Assembly (NCBI GenBank): GCA_023391095.1
Contig: JAEWBN010000009.1
Coordinates: 186,001 to 250,000 of the forward strand
Source: Pseudomonadota bacterium
Lineage (GTDB): Bacteria; Pseudomonadota; Alphaproteobacteria; Rhizobiales; Devosiaceae
Length of the DNA stretch: 64,000 bases
Reading direction: 5' to 3'
Shown here: positions 33,993 to 44,008 of the stretch, piece by piece
Position numbering within the stretch: the first letter of the stretch is position 1
How the letters are laid out: every line of letters begins with the position of its first letter
The notes under the pieces: generated by a model
Told to the model about the DNA's origin: nothing
Database searches by the model: none
What the model saw: only the letters and a program-made list of their open reading frames with translations
Position numbers and translations under genes: made by a program

Positions 33993-35763
33993 TTTCGTCC
34001 TTTACCCATTCGCCCGGCACGAGGCCGCGCACGGAATTGCCCAGAAAGATTGCCTCGGCGGCAGCAAGGTCCGCAAGGGTGAGAACACGCTCCTCGGCCC
34101 TGCCCGTGGCGATAAGTTCGGCCCGCAGCGTGCCGGGGAGAAGGCCTGAAGTCAGCGGCGGCGTATAAAGTACGCTGCCCAGCGCGACGAAGAGATTGGT
34201 GAAGGAGCCCTCGGTCAATTCGCCGCGCTCGTTGAAAAAAACCAGCTCATCGAGCCCGCGCTCGTCATGGGCGCGCTGTCGCGGCGCGTCATAAAAGGCG
34301 CGGTTGGTGGTCTTGTGGGCGAGCCAGACCGAGCCCGAATCGAGCGGCTCGGGATGGATGGCGAAGCGGAACCGGGCCGGCGTGGGGGGTAGGGGAACAG
34401 CCGTAAGCTCGAGTCCAGCGTCACTAAGGGTCAGCCGCACGCGCATGGGGCCGGTCCAGTTGCGAGCGTTTTCCTCGAGCAGCTCGACAAGCGCGTCGCG
34501 CGCGGCGGGCAGGGCGAAATAGGCCGCCGAGGCCAGAAGTCGATCCAGATGGCGCTCAAAGAGGACATAGCCGTCCTCCGGCGTCCATTTGAAGGTCTCG
34601 ATCAGCGTGACTGACGGTGCCGGGTCGGAGAGAAACGTCAATTTGAGCAGGGCTTCCTGATATTCGTCCTCGGCCACCGAATCGGCGACGATGCCGCCGC
34701 CAATGCCGATCTCGCCGCGCCCCGCTGCGTCGATGACAGCGGTGCGGATGGCGACATTGAAGGCGAAATCGCCCGATGGGGCGAGGTAGCCGATGGCCCC
34801 GCTATATAGCCCGCGCGGGCCCCCTTCGACGGCGTGGATGATTTCCATGGCCCGCAGTTTCGGCGCACCGGTGATGGAGCCACAGGGAAAGAGGTTTTCG
34901 AGGACGGTGCGGAAGTCCGTGTCGGGGCGGATGCGGGCCTTGATGCCCGAGGTCATGGTGTGAAGGCTGCGATAGGTTTCGACGGTGAAGAGGTCGGTGA
35001 CTTCGACCGAGCCCAGTTCGGCAATGCGCCCCAGATCGTTGCGCAGGAGATCGACGATCATCAGGTTCTCGGCGCGGTTCTTTTCGTCGCCGGCAAGGGC
35101 GGCGCGGCCGGCCTCGTCGTCGGCCTGGGACAGGCCGCGCTTGCGCGTGCCCTTCATGGGGCGGGCGGACAAAACATCCCCCTGACGCGCGACAAAAAGC
35201 TCGGGCGAGCGGGAAAGGACATGGTGGTCGCCGGCGTTGATATAAGCGCCATAGGCCACGGGCTGGCTTTGGGCCAGCCGGCGGTAGAGGCCGAGGGGAT
35301 CCCCGCTCAGGGTGAAATCGGCCTTGAGGGTGAGATTGACCTGATAGGTGTCCCCCGCCGCGATCAGCGCCTTGACCGTGTCGAAGGCCTGCCGGTAGGC
35401 GCCGAGCTCCCAGCGCGGCGCAAGGTCAACCGCCTCGCCGTCCCCTGCCTCGGACATAAGGGCGGCAACTTCGTCGCGGCCGGGGCGGGCGGGCGCCTCG
35501 TATAGGCCCGCCCAGAGAAGCGGCGTGGGGCTGGGCTCCACCAAAAGCTTGGCGAGGCGTTCTTCGAACAGAAAGCCCAGCTCATAGGCGAAATAGCCGG
35601 CGACCCAAAGACCCTCCCGGCCGGCGGCCGCGATACGGTCGAGGGCACGCTGTGCCGTCCCGTGATCATGGGCAACAAGCACCTCGCGCGGCGCGGTAAA
35701 GAGCAGGCTCTGCCCATGGGGGTGGAGATTGTCGTGCAGGAAGACGGAGCCGGGCGCGCGCAT
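33940..35763 (-). CDS. Fused aminodeoxychorismate synthase I and 4-amino-4-deoxychorismate lyase
   Basis: Two steps of p-aminobenzoate synthesis for folate in one 607-residue protein. The chorismate-binding PabB part spans about residues 1-395. The Lys of PMKGTRKRG marks aminodeoxychorismate synthase (anthranilate synthases have Ala there), and NLMIVDLLRNDLGRI, FPCGSITGAPKLRAMEII and GIGGGIVADSVAEDEYQE complete the site. From about residue 395 a PLP-dependent fold-type-IV lyase (PabC) follows: ERHLDRLLASAAYF, DELVFFNERGELTEGSFTNLFV, PPLTSGLLPGTLRAELI. The fusion is common in Hyphomicrobiales. The C-terminus runs 53 bases into pncA. An amidotransferase (PabA) is not in the window. Confidence 0.95.
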   Translation of the reverse strand: MRAPGSVFLHDNLHPHGQSLLFTAPREVLVAHDHGTAQRALDRIAAAGREGLWVAGYFAYELGFLFEERLAKLLVEPSPTPLLWAGLYEAPARPGRDEVAALMSEAGDGEAVDLAPRWELGAYRQAFDTVKALIAAGDTYQVNLTLKADFTLSGDPLGLYRRLAQSQPVAYGAYINAGDHHVLSRSPELFVARQGDVLSARPMKGTRKRGLSQADDEAGRAALAGDEKNRAENLMIVDLLRNDLGRIAELGSVEVTDLFTVETYRSLHTMTSGIKARIRPDTDFRTVLENLFPCGSITGAPKLRAMEIIHAVEGGPRGLYSGAIGYLAPSGDFAFNVAIRTAVIDAAGRGEIGIGGGIVADSVAEDEYQEALLKLTFLSDPAPSVTLIETFKWTPEDGYVLFERHLDRLLASAAYFALPAARDALVELLEENARNWTGPMRVRLTLSDAGLELTAVPLPPTPARFRFAIHPEPLDSGSVWLAHKTTNRAFYDAPRQRAHDERGLDELVFFNERGELTEGSFTNLFVALGSVLYTPPLTSGLLPGTLRAELIATGRAEERVLTLADLAAAEAIFLGNSVRGLVPGEWVKDENDRDPAGRRAHRCRRTI

Positions 35764-35836
35764 GGCGGTGTTCTAGGCCCGGGCCGACGGGTTGGGAAGA
35801 GCCGGCGACGCGTCGGGCCACCCCGATCCCCGATCT

Positions 35837-35878
35837 GCGACATTTTAAGCAGCGCGATCAGCGCTCTAGCGACATTTT
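35837..35878. promoter_or_regulatory. Direct repeats flanking a palindrome before the secreted protein gene
   Basis: GCGACATTTT at 35837-35846 and 35869-35878, 32 bases apart (about three helical turns), flank the palindrome AGCGCGATCAGCGCT at 35851-35865. This lies 77 bases before the secreted protein start, in a divergent promoter with the pabB-pabC gene. Confidence 0.4.
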
Positions 35879-35954
35879 TCTGTTGGCTGGGCTATCACTT
35901 GGTGGCAGACAATGACCCGCCGGTCCAAAGAAACCGGTTTGAGGGACAATCATC

Positions 35955-36287
35955 ATGCACAAGAACCTTCTGGGCGGCCTTGCCGCCCTGGCGCTCGTGG
36001 TCGGCGCATCGCCCGCCATGGCACAGAATGTGGAATTCACCATCATCAACAACAGCTCGGTGGACCTGCACTACTTCTACGCCTCCCCGTCCAATGACGA
36101 TGACTGGGGCGACGATCTGCTCGAGGAAATGGGCGTGCTCGAGGCCGGCTACCAGGCGACCGCCTTTATCGGCGACGGTTCGGACCAGTGCCTTTACGAC
36201 TTCCTGTTCCAGGGCCCCAATGGGGAAGAACTGACCGCTGCGGAAGTCGATATCTGCACGCTGGACAGCTACACGCTGACCGACTGA
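35955..36287 (+). CDS. Small secreted acidic protein (hypothetical)
   Basis: A 110-residue exported protein. Signal peptide MHKNLLGGLAALALVVGASPAMAQ with an A-M-A-Q cleavage site. The mature 86 residues are acidic (SNDDDWGDDLLEEMGVLEAG, AAEVDICTLDSYTLTD) and contain two Cys that could form a disulfide (DQCLYDF, VDICTL). The beginning NVEFTIINNSSVDLHYFYASP has alternating strands like small beta-sandwich proteins of unknown function in Alphaproteobacteria. It stands alone between the pabB-pabC gene and dnaK, with unusual repeats upstream. No catalytic motif is seen. Confidence 0.85.
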   Translation: MHKNLLGGLAALALVVGASPAMAQNVEFTIINNSSVDLHYFYASPSNDDDWGDDLLEEMGVLEAGYQATAFIGDGSDQCLYDFLFQGPNGEELTAAEVDICTLDSYTLTD

Positions 36288-36296
36288 CCGGCGCTG

Positions 36297-36316
36297 TCGC
36301 GTGCATTGTGACACGC
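36297..36316. terminator. Hairpin after the secreted protein gene
   Basis: CGCGTG and CACGCG arms around an 8-base loop just after the stop codon. No T-run; weak candidate. Confidence 0.3.
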
Positions 36317-36373
36317 GCCGCCGGACGGCGCAGTGTCAAACAGGCGGGGGGACAAAATCATCTTCCCCCCGCG

Positions 36374-36403
36374 CTTGAAGCCCCAAGCGCACCCCCCTAT
36401 ATA
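36374..36403 (+). promoter_or_regulatory. RpoH (heat-shock sigma-32) type promoter of dnaK
   Basis: CTTGAAG at 36374-36380 and CCCCTATATA at 36394-36403, spacer 13 bases. Close to the sigma-32 consensus CTTGAAA and CCCCATNT. About 110 bases before the dnaK start. Confidence 0.75.
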
Positions 36404-36514
36404 CGCCGCAGGCCCGGAAACGGGCAGTATGAATCCTGCTAGGGACCCACCCGAGAGGGGCAGAAGCTGCTTTGAGGGCTTCACCACGGGTTCGCTGAAA
36501 GAGAGGCTAGAGTA

Positions 36515-38428
<1,914 letters not shown>

Positions 38429-38448
38429 TCAGCGCCGAATGAATGACG

Positions 38449-38480
38449 AAAGCCCCGGTGGAGACACCGGGGCTTTTTGT
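38449..38480 (+). terminator. Rho-independent terminator after dnaK
   Basis: Perfect 12-base stem AAAGCCCCGGTG (38449-38460) and CACCGGGGCTTT (38465-38476), loop GAGA, then TTGTTT. Confidence 0.9.
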
Positions 38481-38506
38481 TTGGGGGGAGGCGGACGAGT
38501 GTGAGA

Positions 38507-38621
38507 TGGACCACCCGGTCAAGCCGGGTGGTGACGAAGGCGGAGGGCTGTGCTGGTAGACTGGATGTCCCTAACGCCGCTGTCAGCGCGCCGTCATTGC
38601 CCGGCTTGACCGGGCAATCCA
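38507..38621. repeat. Palindromic intergenic repeats, family A (inverted pair)
   Basis: Copy 1 at 38507-38536 has the core CCGGTCAAGCCGG with TGGA and TGACG ends. Copy 2 at 38592-38621 is its near reverse complement with CGTCA and TCCA ends. They lie just downstream of the GIY-YIG gene. Confidence 0.75.
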
Positions 38622-38624
38622 TCT

Positions 38625-38915
38625 TCAGGTGTCCAGCAGCCAGTGGGACACATCGACCCAATCCGGATTGGCGGACTCAATCAGTTCGATCTTCCATTTT
38701 CGGGGCCACTTCTTGATGGCTTTCTCACGGCTGATCGCGCTCACAACCAAATCGTGCCGTTCGATCCACACCAGCGTTTTTACCCCATAGCGCGAGGTGA
38801 AGCCGGGCGTGAGTTCGTGCTGATGCTCGAACCACCGTCGTGAGGGGTCTGAGGTCACGCCGGTATAGAGCGTGCCATTCTTCTTGCTTGCCAGGATGTA
38901 GACATACCCTTTCAT
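38625..38915 (-). CDS. GIY-YIG-domain small nuclease-like protein
   Basis: A 96-residue single-domain GIY-YIG protein of the UPF0213/YhbQ kind. It begins MKGYVYILASKKNGTLYTGVTSDPSRRWFEHQ, where Y-V-Y and L-Y-T-G-V replace GIY and YIG and the Arg is conserved. It continues YGVKTLVWIERHDLVVSAISREKAIKKWPRKWKIELI. Such proteins may nick DNA, but no role is established. I start it at ATG 38915; a much longer open frame upstream (to 39953) is antisense to dnaJ. The gene is flanked on both sides by 31 identical bases of repeat family A, which is unusual. Confidence 0.9.
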   Translation of the reverse strand: MKGYVYILASKKNGTLYTGVTSDPSRRWFEHQHELTPGFTSRYGVKTLVWIERHDLVVSAISREKAIKKWPRKWKIELIESANPDWVDVSHWLLDT

Positions 38916-38935
38916 CGCTCGAGGATGCCGAGAGG

Positions 38936-38965
38936 TGGACCACCCGGTCAAGCCGGGTGGTGACG
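38936..38965. repeat. Palindromic intergenic repeat, family A (single copy)
   Basis: Thirty bases identical to 38507-38536 (core CCGGTCAAGCCGG), 21 bases upstream of the GIY-YIG start on its strand. Confidence 0.75.
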
Positions 38966-38995
38966 ACGGGCCGGATGGGGCAGGAGCAGGCCTAG

Positions 38996-39009
38996 GTTTC
39001 ACGTGAATC
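38996..39009. other. parS-like site 4
   Basis: GTTTCACGTGAATC, identical to site 1, in the gap between the GIY-YIG gene and dnaJ. Confidence 0.55.
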
Positions 39010-39051
39010 CGTGGGGGCGGGGCCAGCTCGACGTTGATCCCTCCGCCCGCC

Positions 39052-39080
39052 CTTGCTAAACCGCGGACACTTGCCCATAT
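39052..39080 (+). promoter_or_regulatory. RpoH-type promoter of dnaJ
   Basis: CTTGCTA at 39052-39058 and CCCATAT at 39074-39080, spacer 15 bases. Good fit to the sigma-32 consensus, about 90 bases before the dnaJ start. Confidence 0.6.
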
Positions 39081-39167
39081 GCGGTGCGAACAGGCCGGCC
39101 CAGCCGGCCTTTGCATATCCAGTCCAGCGCGACGAGACGACCGGCGCGACCCAGGAGAGACCTGACC

Positions 39168-40304
39168 TTGTCCAAACGCGATTTCTACGAGGTGCTTGGC
39201 TGCCAGAAGGGCGCCGATGAAGCCGCCCTCAAGTCGGCCTATCGCAAGCTCGCCATGCAGTATCACCCGGACCGCAATCCGGGAAATGCCGAGGCGGAAG
39301 CCAAGTTCAAGGAAATCAACGAGGCCTATGACACGCTCAAGGACGGCCAGAAGCGGGCCGCCTATGACCGGTTCGGCCATGCCGCCTTCGAGAATGGCGG
39401 CGGGCGCGGACCGGCCGGATTCGGGCCGGAATTTGCCTCCTCCATGTCCGATATCTTCGAGGATATCTTCGGCGATTTCATGGGCGGGGGCGGCGGCCGC
39501 CGGGGCCAGAGCGGGGCGGCGCGCTCGCGCGGGTCGGACCTGCGCTACAATCTCGAAATCAGCCTCGAGGAAAGCTTTGAAGGCCGCACGGTCGAGATCG
39601 ACGTGCCCAGCCTTGCCACCTGCGACACCTGCGAAGGCTCGGGCGCCAAGCCGGGGACGGGCACCCATACCTGCCGGCAATGCGCCGGGCATGGCAAGGT
39701 GCGCGCGGCGCAGGGCTTTTTCACCATCGAACGCACCTGCCCGGTCTGCCAGGGCCGCGGGGTGATGATGGACCAGCCCTGTACCGACTGCGGTGGCCAG
39801 GGCCGTCGCCAGCAGAGCCGCAAGCTCTCGGTGGATATCCCCAAGGGCATCGAGGACGGGACGCGCATCCGTCTGGCCAATGAGGGCGAAGCCGGGCTGC
39901 GCGGTGGACCGCCGGGCGACCTCTACATCTTCGTTTCGATTAAGCCGCACCACCTGTTCCAGCGCGATGGCGCGGACCTTTATGCGCGCGTGCCCATCGC
40001 CATGACGACGGCGGCGCTGGGCGGCGAGTTCGAAGTGCCCACGCTCGACAATGCCCGCGCCAAGGTGAAGGTGCCGGCCGGCACCCAGCCGGGCCAGCGC
40101 GTCCGCCTCAAGGGCAAGGGCATGCCCGTCCTGCGCAGCAAGGATGTGGGCGACCTTTATGTGCAGCTCGATATCGAGACGCCGCAGAACCTCAGCCGCA
40201 AGCAGCGCGAACTGCTCGAGGAATTCGCCCGGCTCGAAACCGAAGAGACCAGCCCCACCTCAGGCGGGTTCTTCGACAAGCTCAAGAAGATGTTCGAGGC
40301 GTGA
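39168..40304 (+). CDS. dnaJ: DnaJ-type (Hsp40) co-chaperone
   Basis: Stimulates DnaK ATPase and delivers substrates. 378 residues: J domain (SKRDFYEVLGCQKGADEAALKSAYRKLAMQYHPDRNPGNAEAEAKFKEINEAY) with the HPD motif, a Gly/Phe-rich linker, four zinc-finger repeats (CDTCEGSG, CRQCAGHG, CPVCQGRG, CTDCGGQG), and the C-terminal substrate domains. This is a full type I DnaJ. Start is TTG at 39168 after CAGGAGAG; upstream in-frame codons run through the promoter and are unlikely. A separate heat-shock promoter is visible. It is separated from dnaK by a terminator, repeats and the GIY-YIG gene. Confidence 0.97.
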   Translation: MSKRDFYEVLGCQKGADEAALKSAYRKLAMQYHPDRNPGNAEAEAKFKEINEAYDTLKDGQKRAAYDRFGHAAFENGGGRGPAGFGPEFASSMSDIFEDIFGDFMGGGGGRRGQSGAARSRGSDLRYNLEISLEESFEGRTVEIDVPSLATCDTCEGSGAKPGTGTHTCRQCAGHGKVRAAQGFFTIERTCPVCQGRGVMMDQPCTDCGGQGRRQQSRKLSVDIPKGIEDGTRIRLANEGEAGLRGGPPGDLYIFVSIKPHHLFQRDGADLYARVPIAMTTAALGGEFEVPTLDNARAKVKVPAGTQPGQRVRLKGKGMPVLRSKDVGDLYVQLDIETPQNLSRKQRELLEEFARLETEETSPTSGGFFDKLKKMFEA

Positions 40305-40311
40305 GGCGCTA

Positions 40312-40340
40312 GACAAATCGCGCCACTGGCGCGAATTGTC
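40312..40340. terminator. Hairpin between convergent dnaJ and VOC gene, repeat family C
   Basis: GACAAATCGCGCC and GGCGCGAATTGTC form an almost perfect stem with loop ACT. It has the same layout as 33315-33345. Confidence 0.65.
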
Positions 40341-40354
40341 CTGTGGTTCGGTTC

Positions 40355-40756
40355 TCAGGACATCTGGCTCATGTCCATCCAGGTATATTCCCAGACGTGG
40401 CCGTCGAGGTCGGCGATGGCGCGGGTGTACATGAAGCCGTGGTCCTCGGGGGCGCGGAAGGCTTTGCCGCCGGCCGCGATGGCGGCATCGGCAATCGCGT
40501 CCACCGCTTCGCGGCTCGGACGGGAAAGGGCGTAAAGCGCCTGGGTCTGGGTGCGGGCGTCGGGGATGGGATTGGGCGAAAAGCCGGCAAACTTTTCATG
40601 CGTCAGCAGCATCACGTAGATGGTGTCCGAGATGACGATGCAGGCCGCCGTTTCGTCGGTGAACTGGGGGTTATGGTCAAAGCCCAGGGCCTTGTAATAG
40701 GCCATGGACGCGGCGAGGTCGCGAATGGGCAGATTGACGAAAATCATGTCGGCCAT
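40355..40756 (-). CDS. VOC-superfamily (glyoxalase-like) protein
   Basis: A 133-residue protein of the vicinal oxygen chelate fold. It starts MADMIFVNLPIRDLAASMAYYKALGFDHNPQFTDE and ends DLDGHVWEYTWMDMSQM, the paired beta-alpha-beta-beta units of a glyoxalase or extradiol-dioxygenase-like protein. The metal-binding Glu is likely in VWEYTWMD. Specific substrate unknown. It converges with dnaJ, and a flavin reductase gene follows on the other strand. Confidence 0.93.
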   Translation of the reverse strand: MADMIFVNLPIRDLAASMAYYKALGFDHNPQFTDETAACIVISDTIYVMLLTHEKFAGFSPNPIPDARTQTQALYALSRPSREAVDAIADAAIAAGGKAFRAPEDHGFMYTRAIADLDGHVWEYTWMDMSQMS

Positions 40757-40867
40757 GAGCCATTTCCTTGTATGAGGCGTTGTTCACGCGGAGGTGAAGC
40801 AGTTTGTGCTCTTGCCTCGACGAAGCGGGCAGGCCAGTTTCGACACAGGCAAAGGCCGGAGGCAAGA

Positions 40868-41413
40868 TTGAAGAGCGCGCTTACCCTTTCGGGGTCCATT
40901 CGCAAGGGATCGGAAAATCGCAAGCTGCAGCTGCATGTCGGCCGCAAGCTGCGGGCGGCGGGCGTCACCGTCACCGATCTTGACCTCGGCGACTTTCCCA
41001 TGCCGATCTTCAACGAAGACCTCGAGCCCGACAATGTGCCCCCGGCCGCGAGCGAACTGGCCGGCCTTTGGCGCGAGGCCGATATCATCTTCATCGCCAC
41101 GCCCGAATATAATGGCGGGCTGCCGCCGCTTCTGGTCAATACGCTGGCCTGGCTCAGCCGCCAGAAGCCCAGTCCGTTCCGGCATGCTGTGTTCGGCATT
41201 GGCGGGGTGAGCTCGGGCAAGTATGGCACCATCTGGGGCCTCAGCCACCTTCACGATACGCTGGGCAAGATCGGCGGACTGATCGTGCCGGGCCTGCTGG
41301 GGATCGGACCGGCCGATGGCGCCTTCGACGACAATGGCGCCCCCGTTGAGTCATCGGTGATCCGCAAGGTCGACACGATGGTGCATGACCTCACCCATAT
41401 CAGCCGGGGGTAG
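40868..41413 (+). CDS. NADPH-dependent FMN reductase
   Basis: A 181-residue flavodoxin-like reductase (ChrR/YieF/ArsH group) that can reduce quinones, chromate or azo dyes. The flavin-phosphate loop is TLSGSIRKGSENRKLQ at the N-terminus, the second hallmark is TPEYNGGLPPLLVNTLAWLSR, and the mid-region is GIGGVSSGKYG. I start it at TTG 40868, which is 6-7 bases after GGAGG; the longer frame upstream passes through an antisense gene. It is followed two bases later by a histidine phosphatase gene, so they form one operon with pyrF. Confidence 0.93.
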   Translation: MKSALTLSGSIRKGSENRKLQLHVGRKLRAAGVTVTDLDLGDFPMPIFNEDLEPDNVPPAASELAGLWREADIIFIATPEYNGGLPPLLVNTLAWLSRQKPSPFRHAVFGIGGVSSGKYGTIWGLSHLHDTLGKIGGLIVPGLLGIGPADGAFDDNGAPVESSVIRKVDTMVHDLTHISRG

Positions 41414-41415
41414 AG

Positions 41416-42051
41416 ATGCGGGCCCTCTACCTCACCCACCCGCAGGTCCGGCTCGATGCAGCGGTCCCCGTGCCGCTCTGGGGCCTGTCGGAGGAGGGGT
41501 GGGAGAGGGCCAGGGTTTTTGTGGCGCGGGGCACGGTGCCCAGGGGGGCGCTGGTGTTCTCCAGCAGGGAAACCAAGGCGCTGCAGCTAGCCGAACTTCT
41601 TGCTGCGGCTGCGGGCACGCCTGTCCTGACCGACCACGACATGGGCGAGAATGATCGCAGCGCGACCGGCTTCCTGCCACCCGACCTGTTCGAGGCGGCG
41701 GCAGACCAGTTTTTTGCCCAGCCCGACACCAGCTACCGGGGCTGGGAACGCGCGGTGGACGCGCAGGCGCGCATCGTTTCGGCTGTGGACATGGCGCTGG
41801 CGAGCGTGCCGGAGGCCCGACCGCTGATTTTTTGCGGCCATGGCGCGGTGGGCACCCTGCTTAAATGCCACCTGTTGGGCCGCCCTATTTCGCGCACCGA
41901 GGACCAGAGCCGCATCGGCGTCGTCGGCGGAGGCAATGGCTTTGTATTCGAGACCGAGAGCCGCACGCCGCTGACCGACTGGGTGCCGATGGAAGAGATC
42001 GGCGCGGGCTGGGTCAGCGATGTGCTTGCCCGGACGCGGGAAATGGTCTAG
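41416..42051 (+). CDS. Histidine-phosphatase-superfamily protein with altered signature
   Basis: A 211-residue protein of the phosphoglycerate-mutase/histidine-phosphatase fold. The usual R-H-G motif is replaced by LTHPQV at residues 6-11, with the His retained. The second active-site His is in LIFCGHGAVGTLL. This T-H-P variant occurs in many alphaproteobacterial homologues. Substrate unknown. The gene starts 2 bases after the flavin reductase and ends 34 bases before pyrF, so co-transcription is likely. Confidence 0.88.
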   Translation: MRALYLTHPQVRLDAAVPVPLWGLSEEGWERARVFVARGTVPRGALVFSSRETKALQLAELLAAAAGTPVLTDHDMGENDRSATGFLPPDLFEAAADQFFAQPDTSYRGWERAVDAQARIVSAVDMALASVPEARPLIFCGHGAVGTLLKCHLLGRPISRTEDQSRIGVVGGGNGFVFETESRTPLTDWVPMEEIGAGWVSDVLARTREMV

Positions 42052-42085
42052 GCCCGGACCATCAAGACATCGCGGGAGAAAAAGC

Positions 42086-42787
42086 ATGGCCGGCCAGTTG
42101 ATCGTGGGCCTCGACGTTTCGACGCGCGCCCGCGCAGAAGAGATCGTCACCGCGCTGGGCGACAGCGTCAGCTTCTACAAGATCGGCTATCAGTGCTTTT
42201 ACGGCGCGGATGGCTTTGCCCTGGGCCGGGAGCTGATCGCGGCGGGCAAGAAGGTGTTCTTCGACCTCAAGCTCCTCGATATCGACAATACGATCGAAAA
42301 GGGCGTGGCGGCCATTGCCCAAACCGGCGCGGCCATGCTGACCGTCCATGCCTATCCCAAGACCATGCGCGCGGCACAGAAGGCGGCAGCCGGATCGGGA
42401 CTCTGCGTGCTTGGTGTCACCGTGCTCACCTCGATGGACGACAATGACGTCAAGGAAGCCGGCTATGAGCGGGATGCCGCCGGACTTGTGGCGTTGCGCG
42501 CGCAGCAGGCGCGCGAGGCCGGCATTGGCGGGGTGGTGGCCTCTGCCCATGAGGCTGAGATGGTGCGCACCATTGTGGGCGCGAAAATGGCCGTGGTGAC
42601 GCCCGGCATCCGTCCGGACGGCGCGCCGCGGGGCGACCAGAAGCGCGTCATGGGCCCCGCCGAAGCCCTGGCCGCAGGGGCCTCGCACCTGGTCGTGGCG
42701 CGGCCGATCATCGAGGCCGATGATCCGGCAGCGGCGGCCAAGGCGATCTTGGCGGAGATGGATGGCAAACGGGTGAGCCTGGCGTGA
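42086..42787 (+). CDS. pyrF: Orotidine 5'-phosphate decarboxylase
   Basis: Final step of UMP synthesis. 233 residues. The catalytic Asp-x-Lys-x2-Asp block is VFFDLKLLDIDNTIEKG. The N-terminal Asp is in IVGLDVSTR, and the phosphate-binding C-terminal loop is VTPGIRPDGAPRGDQKRVMGPAEALAAGASHLVVARPI. ATG 42086 follows GGGAGAAA. Downstream is a palindromic element, then convergent adenosine kinase. Confidence 0.98.
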   Translation: MAGQLIVGLDVSTRARAEEIVTALGDSVSFYKIGYQCFYGADGFALGRELIAAGKKVFFDLKLLDIDNTIEKGVAAIAQTGAAMLTVHAYPKTMRAAQKAAAGSGLCVLGVTVLTSMDDNDVKEAGYERDAAGLVALRAQQAREAGIGGVVASAHEAEMVRTIVGAKMAVVTPGIRPDGAPRGDQKRVMGPAEALAAGASHLVVARPIIEADDPAAAAKAILAEMDGKRVSLA

Positions 42788-42811
42788 GTGGCTTGAGCGA
42801 ACACTGAACTA

Positions 42812-42911
42812 CACCTCCCCCTTTACGGGGGAGGGCGGGAGGGGGTGTTCGCGACCCCAAATCCAGCAGCGTTGGCACCCCTCCCCAGCCCTCCCCGTCA
42901 AGGGGAGGGTG
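42812..42911. repeat. Palindromic element, family B
   Basis: Starts CACCTCCCCCTTTACGGGGG and ends CTCCCCGTCAAGGGGAGG plus GTG. Two hairpins in inverted orientation, about 100 bases, between convergent pyrF and adenosine kinase. Confidence 0.7.
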
Positions 42912-42925
42912 CAGATCGAGTCCTT

Positions 42926-43930
42926 CTATCCAACCAGACCGTGCTGACGGCTGAGGTCGGCGAGGTCGAGCTGGGGGCGGGCGCCGATGTGGGAGATGAC
43001 TTCCGAGGCGGCCAGGCACCCGGTCTTGAGCGAGGCTTCAAGGCTCTGGCCGCGGGCCATGCCCAGAAGGAAGCCGGAGGCGAAGAGGTCGCCGGCGCCG
43101 GTTGCGTCCACGACCTTGTCGACCGGATAGGCGGGCACGGAGATCACCTCGCCATTGCACACGGCCATGGCGCCATCGGCTCCCATGGTGATGGCGGCAA
43201 TTTCGGCATCCTTGGCAATCTCGCGCACGGCTTCGCCCAGATCATCGGTCTGGTAGAGCGACTTGAGCTCGTTCACATTGGCAAAGACATAGTCCATGGT
43301 CTTTGAGCGGATGAGATCGAGAAATTCGGCACGATAGCGATCGACGCAGAACGGATCGCTGAGGGTGAAGGCGGCGGCGCGCTCATTCTTGTGGGCATAA
43401 TGGGCGGCCAGCACAAAGGCCTTCTTGGCTTCAACCGGGTCCCAGAGGAAGCCTTCCATATAGGTGATGGCAGCGCCGCCGATCTCATCGGGATCGATAT
43501 CGCGCTCGGTCAATTCGTGGCAGGCGCCCAGATAGGTATTCATGGTCCGCTCTCCGTCCGGGGAGACGAAGATCATGCAGCGCGCGGTGAGGGCACCGCC
43601 CTTGAGGCGCGAAGTGCTGTAGTGAACGCCTGTCGATTCGAGATCGGAGGCAAAGACATCGCCCAGATTGTCATCGGCAACCTTGCCCACAAAGGCAGCG
43701 CGGCCCCCGAGCGAGGCAACGCCGGCAGCGGTGTTGCCGGCCGAGCCCCCCGAAATCTGCTGCCGGCCGAGGGGCATCTTGGCGTAGAGGTCTTCGGCCC
43801 GGTCGCTATCGATGAGGTGCATGATGCCCTCGGTCATGCCTTCGCGCTCGATGAAGCCGGGTTCGACAGGGGCGATGATGTCGACGATGGCATTGCCAAT
43901 GGTCAGCACGTCGAAGCGGGTCTGGGTCAT
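42926..43930 (-). CDS. Adenosine kinase / PfkB-family sugar kinase
   Basis: ATP-dependent phosphorylation of adenosine (most similar) or a sugar. 334 residues. PfkB signature 1 is GGSAGNTAAGVASLGGRAAFVGKVADDNLG and signature 2 is DATGAGDLFASGFLLGMARG with the catalytic Asp. The N-terminal VLTIGNAIVDIIAPVE and the anion-hole region are typical of the alphaproteobacterial adenosine-kinase group. A ribokinase role cannot be excluded. It converges with pyrF and is followed upstream by a TetR gene on the same strand. Confidence 0.93.
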   Translation of the reverse strand: MTQTRFDVLTIGNAIVDIIAPVEPGFIEREGMTEGIMHLIDSDRAEDLYAKMPLGRQQISGGSAGNTAAGVASLGGRAAFVGKVADDNLGDVFASDLESTGVHYSTSRLKGGALTARCMIFVSPDGERTMNTYLGACHELTERDIDPDEIGGAAITYMEGFLWDPVEAKKAFVLAAHYAHKNERAAAFTLSDPFCVDRYRAEFLDLIRSKTMDYVFANVNELKSLYQTDDLGEAVREIAKDAEIAAITMGADGAMAVCNGEVISVPAYPVDKVVDATGAGDLFASGFLLGMARGQSLEASLKTGCLAASEVISHIGARPQLDLADLSRQHGLVG

Positions 43931-44008
43931 GTGCGGGGGTCCGGCGCAGGGGAAAGCCGTGAGCCGGTTTAGACCATCGGGCCGGTGGCGGCAACGAAAA
44001 GGGTCAGC

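Noticed and set aside
31276..36514. CIRCE operator for HrcA
   Set aside because: Looked for TTAGCACTC-N9-GAGTGCTAA before hrcA, grpE and dnaK and also before dnaJ; not present.
38916..39953. Upstream extension of the GIY-YIG frame
   Set aside because: Antisense to dnaJ, and runs through the parS-like site and promoter. The GIY-YIG domain begins exactly at ATG 38915.
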